Positions 17,065-26,161 of a stretch of DNA of 64,000 nt are shown here, one piece after another. A program made the position numbers and the translations under genes. Numbering within the stretch: position 1 is the stretch's first letter; every line of letters begins with the position of its first letter. The notes under the pieces were generated by a model that ran no database searches, was not told where the DNA came from, and was given only the letters and a program-made list of their open reading frames with translations. Origin of the DNA: Citrobacter sp. RHB25-C09 (GTDB taxonomy: Bacteria; Pseudomonadota; Gammaproteobacteria; Enterobacterales; Enterobacteriaceae); NCBI RefSeq assembly GCF_013836145.1, contig NZ_CP057483.1:186001-250000 (forward strand), in the 5' to 3' direction.

Positions 17065-17249
17065 TTTTTGGTCGCCCTGGAAATCACCGCGCGGCGCAAT
17101 GTTCCGGCCGGTTTTACATAACGAGGTTTAGCAAATAACAGTCGGGCAGTCGTGCTGATACGGCGCAGCGAATGGCGTGCCAGATACCCCAGCGGAAAGA
17201 AAATGAGTGCGCAAAATATAATAATCTCAATGATATCAGTGATATTCAT
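17061..17249 (-). CDS. bcsF: Cellulose biosynthesis small membrane protein BcsF
   Basis: Protein of 62 residues with one N-terminal membrane helix (ITDIIEIIIFCALIFFPLGYLA) and a basic cytoplasmic tail. In E. coli BcsF recruits BcsE to the membrane-embedded synthase complex and aids BcsG. Both ends overlap neighbours by ATGA: its start overlaps the bcsE stop and its stop overlaps the bcsG start. Translation is therefore probably coupled along bcsEFG. Premature termination in the frameshifted bcsE could reduce this coupling, although the distance from that lesion is large. Confidence 0.92.
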   Translation of the reverse strand: MNITDIIEIIIFCALIFFPLGYLARHSLRRISTTARLLFAKPRYVKPAGTLRRAVISRATKK

Positions 17250-18809
17250 AATGATGAATGCTCCCTGTCATCGTCCAGTAAACGCAGCGGCTGCGGAATG
17301 CGACGCCACACCCGTCCATCATGTTGAGCGTTAATCACCGGTTTAACGTCCTGGCTCAGCGGCAGCGGCTGCCCCCACATTTCAGGGGACAGCAAGCGCA
17401 TCTGAACCAGTTCGGCACTGATTTGGCTATCTTCAAACCAGACCATGCGATTCGAGAACAGGTCGCCCGTTGGCAGAGGGAAGATATGATTGAGCGCGGT
17501 ATCGAGGTCGTTTACCCGGCAGAAGGATAAAAACAGCACCAGACGATTACCCCCAATGGTGACGATATCGCCAGTACGGTGCGGACGGCACAGCGTTAAC
17601 GCCTGCTCCACGCGAATGCCAGGTACCGGGCGCAGCGCCACCATCACCCCTTTGCCGTCAGCGGGAAGCAGGGTGTTGTTCATCATGTTATGCACGGCTT
17701 CGCAGAACACATCCCACTTCTGAAACCCGCGCAGCTTCATGGGTTGCGTCATCGACAACAGCGTGGAGATATCTTCCGGTACGTAGCGACTGAATTTTTG
17801 CCCCTGAACGCTTTCGATAAGCGTCAGGCAGCGAGAGAGTGGGGCATTCCATGGGATAACCATGTTGGCGCCACAGCCTAACAGCAGGCGCTCATCGGTT
17901 GCACGCAGGCTGGCGATGTTTTCCCGCACGAGGATTTTCAACGCGCTCCCGCGCTGGCGGCGCAGGGTATGGATACTGCGCGCCATCGGTTCAATCTGGC
18001 TGTTTTGCTGCAGCGAGAAAACTAACGTAGCCGCCTGCGCCGTCCTGGCTTCATTGAACAAGGCTTCGTTGTTATCGAATAATTTCCAGTGTTCAGACAG
18101 CGGCGGTGCCCCTTCCAGCACAGTGATATTACTCAGAATGCGTTTTTCATCGCTTCGGGGCTGTATTTCCGCCTCTTCCTGCTGCGCCAGCGCCCATATC
18201 CCGTCATGATAACGGACGGTAAGTTGTTGTCGCGCGCTAACGCCTTTCTCGTTGCACCAATATGCAATATCAAAAAGATGCTGGTCACCCTGATAACGCA
18301 AACTGGCGAGGCCGAAAAGCGAGCGATATTCCCCCATCAACAGCGAGAACTGTTTATCGTTATTATTACCGGGATTGATAACCAGAACTGAACAATGATG
18401 GTAACGCGTCCATTTATTCATTTTATCCAGCCACAGACGAATCTGTTCCGCCTGCGTATTTTGCCAGGCGTTATTTGCACAAATAAAAATGAATAAATAC
18501 TCATGCGGATCGAGTGAACACAACAAATCGCGGGACATAAAGTGTAGTCCCTTTTCTGAATTTGGCATGGAAAATAACTGAATTTTTTTCCGGGCCGTGA
18601 TTATGATCTAATTTGATTAATTTATTCGGATCGTCTCCCATACAAATGACCGCGACCTTCGCCGTCTCCTGTTGAGAAGCAATCGTTTGATTTGCCAGGC
18701 TGATGGCATCTTCAGGGCGATCGGTGTTAACCCACCACACACCGCCAGCGGGCATCTGGCGTAGTTCATCCCATAATGAAGAGATACCAATAGAAAATAC
18801 GGAGTCCAC
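17246..18809 (-). pseudogene. bcsE: bcsE, c-di-GMP-binding cellulose regulator, broken by +1 frameshift
   Basis: BcsE (about 520 residues) binds c-di-GMP through its C-terminal GIL domain and stimulates cellulose production. The first frame starts at GTG 18809, 6 bases after AGAGGA, gives MDSVFSIGISSLWDELRQMP and stays homologous to E. coli BcsE up to GPEK near residue 74. It then runs out of homology and stops at 18501. Homology resumes in another frame (QLFSMPNSEKGLHFMSRD) and continues to 17246, including the GIL RxGD motif in RPHRTGDIVTIGG. The switch falls on seven A residues (T run at 18583-18589 on the plus strand); six would restore one frame. It could be a genuine mutation, a homopolymer sequencing error, or rescued in part by slippage. 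The downstream part opens with an ATG at 18568 but has no good ribosome-binding site. Confidence 0.88.
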
Positions 18810-19092
18810 AGCGTTCCTCTGGTCGCTATTTTATCTGTTTATCAGTTTACTAGCGAAAGCAAAGAAATAAACCTAACATTGAAATTAAAACGTATCAGAT
18901 TTAGCATGTGAATCAATTCGGCAAGTGAAAAGCCTTACAGCTTCGGCCTTGTTGATTCAATAATGCGTACTTAACGCCGAACAAAAAGCCTTAATGAGTA
19001 AATTCTTTCCCCTGTTTTTTGTAGGGGTTAGGCCGAAAGCAAACAAAAAATGTCTAAAGCTTGCATGACTCGAACACGCTAAGGGATAGAAT
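18810..19092. promoter_or_regulatory. Divergent bcsE / bcsR intergenic region
   Basis: A 283-base region that must hold the promoters of both bcs operons. A small hairpin, CCCCT (19009-19013) with AGGGG (19023-19027), is enclosed by a longer-range pairing of GCTTCGGCC (18940-18948) with GGCCGAAAGC (19031-19040, one bulged base). I could not assign specific -35/-10 boxes. The AAGGGATAGAAT before bcsR is its ribosome-binding region. Confidence 0.45.
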
Positions 19093-19281
19093 ATGTCTAA
19101 TAACGAACCTGACATTCAGTCTGATTCAACCCTGGGCTATACCTTTCAAAATGATTTTTTGGCATTAAGTCAGGCGTTTTCATTGCCCGAAATAGATTAC
19201 ACCGATATTTCCCAGCGTGAACAATTGGCAACTGCGATTAAACGCTGGCCGTTGCTGGCTGAATTTGCTCAACAACAATAA
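19093..19281 (+). CDS. bcsR: Cellulose biosynthesis regulator BcsR
   Basis: Short protein of 62 residues, first gene of the bcsRQABZC operon (yhjR in older nomenclature). E. coli BcsR forms a complex with BcsQ that is required for secretion-system assembly and stability at the cytoplasmic face. The sequence is acidic and polar (NNEPDIQSDSTLGYTFQNDF) with a conserved helical C-terminal half (SQREQLATAIKRWPLLAEFA). It has no membrane segment. It ends 11 bases before bcsQ, whose start is preceded by AGGGAG. Confidence 0.9.
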   Translation: MSNNEPDIQSDSTLGYTFQNDFLALSQAFSLPEIDYTDISQREQLATAIKRWPLLAEFAQQQ

Positions 19282-19292
19282 GGGAGCAGTGG

Positions 19293-20060
19293 ATGGCCAT
19301 TCTGGGACTTCAGGGCATACATGGTGGCGTGGGCACCACGTCGCTTACCGCTGCGTTAGCCTGGTCATTTCAGTTATTAGCGGAAAACGTTCTGGTTATT
19401 GATGCCAGCGCGGATAATTTGCTGCGCATGTCGTTCAACATTGATTTTGCGCATCACGAGGGTTGGGCCCGGGCGATGCTGGACGGCCGTGACTGGCGCG
19501 AGGCCGGGATGCGTTATACCTCTCAACTGGACGTCTTGCCGTTTGGTCAATTGACGGCGCAAGAACGCGACACCCCTGAGCTGTGGCAGAAGCGGTTAGA
19601 CGCTATCGTGCCTGCTATTCGTGCGCTGAAAGAGAGCGGGCGCTATTCCTGGATTTTAGTCGATCTACCCCACGGTTCAGCACAACTGACGCGTCAGTTG
19701 GTGAAACTCTGCGATCGCACCCTGACGATCGTAAAAGCAGATACCAACTGTCACATCCGGCTGCACCAGCAGGTGTTGCCAACAAATTCCCATATCTTAA
19801 TTAACGACTTACGCATTGGCAGTCAAATCCAGGACGACCTGTATCAGGTCTGGCTTCAGAGTCAGCGTCGCCTGCTGCCAATGGTGATCCATCGCGATGA
19901 AGCGGTGGCGGAATGCACGGCGTCGAAACAGCCGTTGGGCGAATACCGGAGTGATGCATTGGCCGCAGAAGAAGTACTGACGCTGGCAAACTGGTGTTTG
20001 CTGAATTATGCCGATCGGAAACCGACTGAAGAGAAAACGGCCGTCGGGAGCCCATCATGA
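19293..20060 (+). CDS. bcsQ: Cellulose biosynthesis ATPase BcsQ (MinD/ParA-like)
   Basis: SIMIBI-class ATPase of 255 residues needed for cellulose export and for polar positioning of the synthase complex. The deviant P-loop reads GGVGTTS, without the lysines of classical ParA/MinD loops, as in other BcsQ proteins. Walker B-like WILVDLPHG follows near residue 120. The C-terminal block QSQRRLLPMVIHRDEAVAE is characteristic of the family. Codon 6 is CTT (Leu), so this copy lacks the premature stop that inactivates bcsQ in E. coli K-12. The stop overlaps the bcsA start by four bases (ATGA). Confidence 0.94.
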   Translation: MAILGLQGIHGGVGTTSLTAALAWSFQLLAENVLVIDASADNLLRMSFNIDFAHHEGWARAMLDGRDWREAGMRYTSQLDVLPFGQLTAQERDTPELWQKRLDAIVPAIRALKESGRYSWILVDLPHGSAQLTRQLVKLCDRTLTIVKADTNCHIRLHQQVLPTNSHILINDLRIGSQIQDDLYQVWLQSQRRLLPMVIHRDEAVAECTASKQPLGEYRSDALAAEEVLTLANWCLLNYADRKPTEEKTAVGSPS

Positions 20061-22686
20061 GTACCCTCTCCCGGTGGTTGCTTATTCCGCCAGTGAGCAC
20101 CCGCCTGAGTGAGCGCTATCGGGAGTATCGTCGCCACGGCGCATCGCCTTTCAGCGCTGCACTGGGCTGCCTGTGGGTGATTCTCGCATGGGTTTTTATT
20201 CCTCTCGAACACCCGCGCTGGCAGCGGATCCGCGCGGAGCATAAAGCGCTCTACCCGCATATTAACACCGCCCGTCCGCGTCCGTTAGATCCCGCCCGCT
20301 ATGCGATTCAAACCCTCTGGCTGATGATGTTCTCATCCAGAAAAGAAACCGTTAAGCCGCGCTGGCAGACGTTTTCACGTTTTCACGTTTGCAGGGAGTG
20401 AGGGGCCGCTATCATCAGTGGCTGGATGCGCTACCGGAACGCGTGACCAAAAAAACCACCCATCTGGAAGAACAAAAAGAGCTTGGGCATCTGAGCACCG
20501 GAGCACGGCGCTTTATCATCGGGATTATCGTGACGTTCTCCCTGATTCTGGCGCTGATTTGCGTTACCCAACCCTTTAACCCGCTGGCGCAGTTTATCTT
20601 TCTGATGCTGCTGTGGGGCGTTGCGCTGCTGGTACGCCGTCTGCCAGGGCGCTTTTCCGCGCTCATGTTGATTGTCCTGTCGCTAACCGTATCGTGCCGC
20701 TATATCTGGTGGCGCTATACCTCAACGTTGAACTGGGATGACCCGGTAAGTCTGGTCTGTGGGCTGATTCTGCTGTTTGCTGAAACCTATGCGTGGATTG
20801 TGCTGGTGCTGGGCTATTTCCAGGTGGTCTGGCCGCTCAACCGCCAGCCGGTGCCGCTGCCAAAAGATATGTCACAGTGGCCGACGGTCGATATTTTTGT
20901 GCCGACCTACAACGAAGATCTGCACGTGGTGAAAAACACCATCTATGCTTCCCTGGGTATCGACTGGCCGAAAGATAAGCTCAACATCTGGATCCTCGAT
21001 GACGGTGGCCGCGAAGAGTTTCGTCAGTTCGCACAAAACGTCGGAGTGAAGTACATCGCCCGTACCACCCACGAGCATGCCAAAGCGGGGAATATCAATA
21101 ACGCGTTGAAATACGCAAAAGGCGAGTTTGTCTCGATTTTTGACTGCGACCACGTGCCGACGCGTTCCTTCCTGCAAATGACGATGGGCTGGTTCCTGAA
21201 AGATAAAAAACTGGCGATGATGCAAACGCCGCACCACTTCTTTTCGCCGGACCCGTTTGAACGTAACCTCGGACGTTTTCGTAAAACGCCGAACGAAGGC
21301 ACCCTGTTCTACGGTCTGGTGCAGGACGGCAACGACATGTGGGATGCCACATTCTTCTGCGGTTCGTGTGCGGTTATTCGCCGCAAGCCGCTGGATGAGA
21401 TAGGTGGGATTGCCGTTGAAACGGTTACCGAAGATGCGCATACCTCACTGCGTCTGCACCGCCGGGGCTACACTTCCGCCTATATGCGTATTCCGCAGGC
21501 CGCCGGGCTGGCAACCGAAAGTTTATCGGCCCATATCGGCCAGCGTATTCGCTGGGCGCGTGGGATGGTGCAGATCTTCCGACTGGATAACCCGCTGTTT
21601 GGCAAGGGGCTGAAGTTCGCCCAGCGGCTGTGCTACGTCAACGCGATGTTCCACTTTTTGTCGGGCGTGCCCCGGCTTATCTTCCTTACCGCGCCGCTGG
21701 CGTTCTTGCTGCTGCATGCCTACATCATTTATGCGCCTGCGCTAATGATTGCGCTGTTTGTCTTGCCGCACATGATTCACGCCAGCCTGACGAACTCGAA
21801 AATTCAGGGGAAATATCGCCACTCCTTCTGGAGCGAGATTTACGAAACCGTGCTGGCCTGGTATATCGCGCCGCCGACGCTGGTGGCGCTGATCAACCCG
21901 CACAAAGGCAAATTTAACGTCACCGCGAAGGGGGGACTGGTGGAAGAAGAGTACGTCGACTGGGTGATTTCCCGTCCGTATATCTATCTGGTACTGCTGA
22001 ACCTGGTGGGCGTCGCGGTCGGCATCTGGCGCTACTTCTACGGGCCGGAAACCGAAATGCTCACCGTCATCGTCAGCCTGGTATGGGTGTTCTACAACCT
22101 GATTATCCTCGGCGGTGCGGTAGCGGTGTCAGTGGAAAGCAAACAGGTCAGACGTTCACACCGCGTCGAGATCTCCATGCCTGCGGCGATAGCGCGGGAA
22201 GATGGTCACTTGTTCTCATGCACCGTCCATGATTTCTCTGATGGCGGTCTGGGGATCAAGATCAACGGTCAGGCGCAGGTGCTGGAAGGGCAGAAGGTGA
22301 ATTTACTGCTCAAACGCGGCCAGCAGGAGTATGTCTTCCCTACGCAGGTTGTTCGCGTCTGGGGTGACCAGGTTGGGCTGCAACTGATGCCGCTCACCAC
22401 CAAACAGCATATCGATTTTGTACAGTGTACGTTTGCCCGCGCAGATACATGGGCGCTCTGGCAGGACAGCTTCCCGGAAGATAAACCACTGGAAAGCTTG
22501 ATGGATATTCTGAAGCTGGGGTTCCGTGGTTATCGGCATCTTGCGGAGTTTGCCCCGTCTTCCGTCAAAATAATTTTCCGGTCACTGACTTCTTTGATCT
22601 CATGGATTGTGTCGTTCATTCCGCGCCGCCCGGAGCGGGACGATGTGGCCGTGCAGCGACCGGATCAGGTTATGGCTCAACAATGA
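20057..22686 (+). pseudogene. bcsA: bcsA, cellulose synthase catalytic subunit, frameshifted by 8-bp tandem duplication
   Basis: BcsA polymerises UDP-glucose into cellulose and threads it through the inner membrane under c-di-GMP control. The 5' frame (114 codons, MSTLSRWLLIPPVSTRLSER...) matches the N-terminus and stops at 20399-20401. The remaining ~760 codons continue in another frame from about 20389 and are well conserved. They include the GT2 motifs DDGG (in WILDDGGREEF), FDCDHVPTR, VTEDAHTS and QRIRWARGM, eight membrane segments, and a PilZ domain starting at QVRRSHRVE. The break lies in ACGTTTTC-ACGTTTTC-ACGTTTGC (20369-20392). Deleting one 8-mer restores FSRLQGVRGRYHQW, as in E. coli. 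Loss of function is likely unless ribosomes restart at the GTG overlapping the stop. Confidence 0.92.
20369..20392 (+). repeat. Three tandem 8-mers at the bcsA frameshift
   Basis: ACGTTTTC at 20369-20376 and 20377-20384 are identical, and ACGTTTGC at 20385-20392 differs by one base. Two copies keep bcsA in frame; three do not. This is a short slippage-prone repeat. Confidence 0.9.
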
Positions 22687-22696
22687 TGATAACGCG

Positions 22697-25048
22697 ATGA
22701 AAAGAAAAATTTCCTGGATTTGTGCAGTGGCAATGGGGATGAGTGCATTCCCCTCTTTCATGACGAATGCGACGCCTGCAACGCAACCACTGATTAATGC
22801 TGAGCCAACCGCTGCTCCGGCAGTGCCTGAACCGGCAGATGATAATCCGCCGGTGGGACAGGTCATGCCGGGTGTACAGGGCGCGGATGCGCCAATCGTC
22901 GCGCAAAATGGTCCTTCCCGGGATGTGAAGCTCACTTTCGCCCAAATTGCGCCGCCGCCGGGCAGCATGGTGCTGCGGGGCGTTAACCCCAACGGCAGTA
23001 TTGAGTTTGGTATGCGCAGCGATGAAGTCGTGACCAAAGCAGTACTCAACCTTGAGTACACGCCGTCGCCGTCACTGCTGCCTACGCAGTCGCAGCTTAA
23101 GGTCTATCTCAACGATGAGTTGATGGGAGTTCTGCCTGTTACCCAGGAACAGTTGGGCAAAAAGACGCTGGCGCAAATGCCGATCAACCCGCTGTTTATC
23201 ACCGATTTCAACCGCGTGCGTTTAGAATTTGTCGGTCACTATCAGCACGTCTGTGAAAACCCGGCCAACAGTACGCTGTGGCTGGATGTTGGCCGCAGCA
23301 GCGTACTGGATCTCACCTATCAAAGTCTGGAAGTGAAAAACGATCTGTCACACTTCCCGGTACCGTTCTTCGATCCGCGTGATAACCGCGCGATTGTACT
23401 GCCGATGGTCTTTGCGGAATCGCCGGATCGGACGTTGCAGCAGGCGGCGTCGATCGTCTCCTCCTGGTTTGGCTCCCGTTCAGGGTGGCGCGGACAACAG
23501 TTCCCGGTGATGTACAACAAACTGCCGGATCGCAATGCGATTGTCTTTGCGACCAATGACAAACGTCCTGACTTCCTGCGCGAGCACCCGCCGGTCAAAG
23601 CGCCGACGATTGAAATGATCTCCCACCCTGACAACCCTTATGTGAAGCTGCTGGTGGTCTTTGGTCGTGACGACAAGGATCTGCTGCAGGCGGCGAAAGG
23701 GATTGCGATGGGGAACATTCTTTTCCGCGGCAGCAGCGTGGAAGTCACCGATGTCAAACCGTTGCTGGCGCGTAAACCGTACGATGCGCCGAATTGGGTG
23801 CGTACCGATCGTCCGGTGACTCTGGGCGAACTGAAAACCTATGAGGAGCAACTCCAGTCAACGGGCATGGAGCCTGCGGCGATCAGCGTTTCGCTGAACC
23901 TGCCGCCGGATCTCTATCTGCTGCGCAGTACCGGTATTGATATGGACCTCAACTACCGCTACACCACGCCGCCGACGAAAGACAGTTCGCGTATGGATAT
24001 CAGTCTGAATAACCAGTTCCTGCAAGCGTTCAGTCTGAGCAGCAATGAAAAGCAAAACCGTCTGCTGATGCGCCTGCCGGTGCTGCAGGGGCTGATCGAT
24101 GGCAAAACGGATGTCACTATCCCTGCGCTGAAGTTAGGGGCAACGAACCAACTGCGTTTTAATTTCGAATACATGAACCCAATGCCGGGCGGATCGCTGG
24201 AAAACTGTATCACCTTCCAGCCGGTGCAGAACCACGTGGTGATCGGTGACGATTCCACCATCGACTTCTCGAAGTATTACCACTTCATTGCGATGCCGGA
24301 TCTGCGCGCGTTCGCTAACGCTGGTTTCCCGTTCAGCCGAATGGCCGATCTGTCAGAAACCATTGCTGTGATGCAGAAGTCGCCAGGTGAAGCGCAAATG
24401 GCAACACTGCTTGATGCGACAGGGCTCATCGGTGCACAAACCGGTTTCCCGGCGATTAACCTGACCATCACCGATGACGGCAATGAGATTCAGGGCAAAG
24501 ATGCTGACATTTTGATCGTTGGCTCAATTCCGGAAAAGCTGAAGGATGATAAGCGTATCGACCTGCTGGTTCAGGCTGCGCAGAGCTGGGTGAAAACCCC
24601 AATGCGCCAGACAGCTTTCCCGGGCATCATGCCGGATGAAGCCGATCGCAAACCGGATGCGCAATCATCCGTAAGCTCCACTGGCCCCATGGCAGCGGTG
24701 ATCGGCTTCCAGTCACCGTTCTCTGAGCAACGTAGCGTCGTGGCGCTGCTGGCGGATAGCCCACGCGGTTATGAACTGCTGAACCAGGCGGTCAATGACA
24801 GCGGTAAACGTGCGGCGATGTTTGGTTCGGTCGCGGTGATCCGTGAATCCGGCGTTAACAGTCTGCGCGTTGGCGACATCTACTATGTAGGCCATTTGCC
24901 GTGGTTTGAACGCCTGTGGTATGCCCTTGCGAATCACCCAGTGCTGTTAGCGATCCTCGCAGCCATCAGCGTGGTGTTACTGGCATGGGTACTGTGGCGC
25001 CTGCTGCGTATTATTAGTCGCCGTCGTCTCGACCCGGACCACGAGTAA
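22697..25048 (+). CDS. bcsB: Cellulose synthase periplasmic c-di-GMP-named subunit BcsB
   Basis: Membrane-anchored periplasmic partner of BcsA, 783 residues, that guides the emerging glucan. The signal peptide is MKRKISWICAVAMGMSAFPS, with cleavage near ATPATQPL. A Pro/Ala-rich stretch follows (NAEPTAAPAVPEPADDNPP), then alternating jelly-roll carbohydrate-binding and flavodoxin-like domains. The C-terminal anchor is PVLLAILAAISVVLLAWVLW with an arginine-rich tail. I start at ATG 22697, 10 bases after the bcsA stop, to match E. coli; an upstream in-frame ATG lies inside bcsA. Despite its older name as a c-di-GMP-binding subunit, the nucleotide is bound by BcsA. The gene is intact. Confidence 0.94.
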   Translation: MKRKISWICAVAMGMSAFPSFMTNATPATQPLINAEPTAAPAVPEPADDNPPVGQVMPGVQGADAPIVAQNGPSRDVKLTFAQIAPPPGSMVLRGVNPNGSIEFGMRSDEVVTKAVLNLEYTPSPSLLPTQSQLKVYLNDELMGVLPVTQEQLGKKTLAQMPINPLFITDFNRVRLEFVGHYQHVCENPANSTLWLDVGRSSVLDLTYQSLEVKNDLSHFPVPFFDPRDNRAIVLPMVFAESPDRTLQQAASIVSSWFGSRSGWRGQQFPVMYNKLPDRNAIVFATNDKRPDFLREHPPVKAPTIEMISHPDNPYVKLLVVFGRDDKDLLQAAKGIAMGNILFRGSSVEVTDVKPLLARKPYDAPNWVRTDRPVTLGELKTYEEQLQSTGMEPAAISVSLNLPPDLYLLRSTGIDMDLNYRYTTPPTKDSSRMDISLNNQFLQAFSLSSNEKQNRLLMRLPVLQGLIDGKTDVTIPALKLGATNQLRFNFEYMNPMPGGSLENCITFQPVQNHVVIGDDSTIDFSKYYHFIAMPDLRAFANAGFPFSRMADLSETIAVMQKSPGEAQMATLLDATGLIGAQTGFPAINLTITDDGNEIQGKDADILIVGSIPEKLKDDKRIDLLVQAAQSWVKTPMRQTAFPGIMPDEADRKPDAQSSVSSTGPMAAVIGFQSPFSEQRSVVALLADSPRGYELLNQAVNDSGKRAAMFGSVAVIRESGVNSLRVGDIYYVGHLPWFERLWYALANHPVLLAILAAISVVLLAWVLWRLLRIISRRRLDPDHE

Positions 25049-25054
25049 TTAATC

Positions 25055-26161
25055 ATGAACGCGTTGCGTAGTGGAATCGTTGTTGTGTTAATGCTGGTCG
25101 CGCTGAATGTGCAGGCGGCCTGTCGCTGGCCTGCATGGGATCAATTCAAAAAGGATTACATCACTCAGGAAGGCCGGGTTATTGATCCCAGCGATGCACG
25201 AAAAATTACCACTTCGGAAGGGCAAAGCTACGCCATGTTCTTTGCCCTTGCCGCGAACGATCGTGAAGCGTTTGCAACGCTACTGGACTGGACGCAGAAC
25301 AATCTCGCGCAAGGGTCGTTGCAGGAACATCTGCCCGCCTGGCTGTGGGGGCAAAAAGATCCTTCCACCTGGGCGGTGCTGGATACCAACTCGGCGTCTG
25401 ACGGGGACATCTGGATTGCCTGGTCGCTGCTGGAAGCGGGACGATTGTGGAAAGAGCCGCGTTATACCGACATCGGTAAAGCGGTGCTGAACAGGATTGC
25501 GAAAGAGGAAGTGGTGACGGTTCCGGGTCTGGGCTCCATGTTGCTGCCGGGCAAAGTGGGTTTTGCTGAGGAGACGAGCTGGCGCTTTAATCCCAGCTAT
25601 TTGCCGCCGCAGTTGGCGCAGTATTTCACCCGCTTCGGCGCGCCGTGGACAACGCTGCGTGAAACTAATCAGCGCTTATTGTTAGAAACCGCGCCGAAAG
25701 GCTTCTCGCCTGACTGGGTGCGGTATGAAAAAAACAAAGGCTGGCAGTTGAAGCCGGAGAAAACGTTGGTCAGCAGCTACGACGCGATTCGGGTTTATCT
25801 GTGGGCTGGCATGATGAATGACAGCGATCCGCAGAAAGCGCGGTTACTGACAAAATTCAAGCCAATGGCCACCCTGACGGCGAAAAACGGCGTTCCGCCG
25901 GAGGACGTTGACGTTGCCAGTGGAAAAGCGCAGGGCGAGGGTCCGGTGGGATTTTCCGCGGCTATGCTCCCTTTCCTGCAAAACCGTGATGCGGTGGCGG
26001 TGCAGAGGCAGCGCGTAACAGACCATTTCCCAGGACGCGATGCCTACTATAACTACGTGCTAATCCTCTTCGGGCAAGGGTGGGATCAGCATCGATATCG
26101 CTTCACCGCCAAAGGTGAGTTACTACCTGACTGGGGCCAGGAATGCGCAAGTTCACACTAA
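25055..26161 (+). CDS. bcsZ: Periplasmic endo-1,4-beta-glucanase BcsZ (GH8)
   Basis: Glycoside hydrolase family 8 cellulase of 368 residues that trims cellulose during export. The signal peptide MNALRSGIVVVLMLVALNVQA is followed by ACRWPAWDQFKKDYI. The catalytic acid Glu lies in ARKITTSEGQSYAMFFAL (near residue 55). The conserved LDTNSASDGDIWIAW block contains the family Asp. The gene starts 6 bases after bcsB and overlaps the bcsC start by 19 bases. All GH8 motifs are present and the length equals that of E. coli, so it should be active even if no cellulose is made. Confidence 0.95.
   Translation: MNALRSGIVVVLMLVALNVQAACRWPAWDQFKKDYITQEGRVIDPSDARKITTSEGQSYAMFFALAANDREAFATLLDWTQNNLAQGSLQEHLPAWLWGQKDPSTWAVLDTNSASDGDIWIAWSLLEAGRLWKEPRYTDIGKAVLNRIAKEEVVTVPGLGSMLLPGKVGFAEETSWRFNPSYLPPQLAQYFTRFGAPWTTLRETNQRLLLETAPKGFSPDWVRYEKNKGWQLKPEKTLVSSYDAIRVYLWAGMMNDSDPQKARLLTKFKPMATLTAKNGVPPEDVDVASGKAQGEGPVGFSAAMLPFLQNRDAVAVQRQRVTDHFPGRDAYYNYVLILFGQGWDQHRYRFTAKGELLPDWGQECASSH

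Noticed and set aside
18583..18589. Programmed -1 ribosomal frameshift in bcsE
   Set aside because: The frame change required is +1 (or -2), not -1, so the A-run slippery sequence would send ribosomes the wrong way; only transcriptional slippage or mutation fits.
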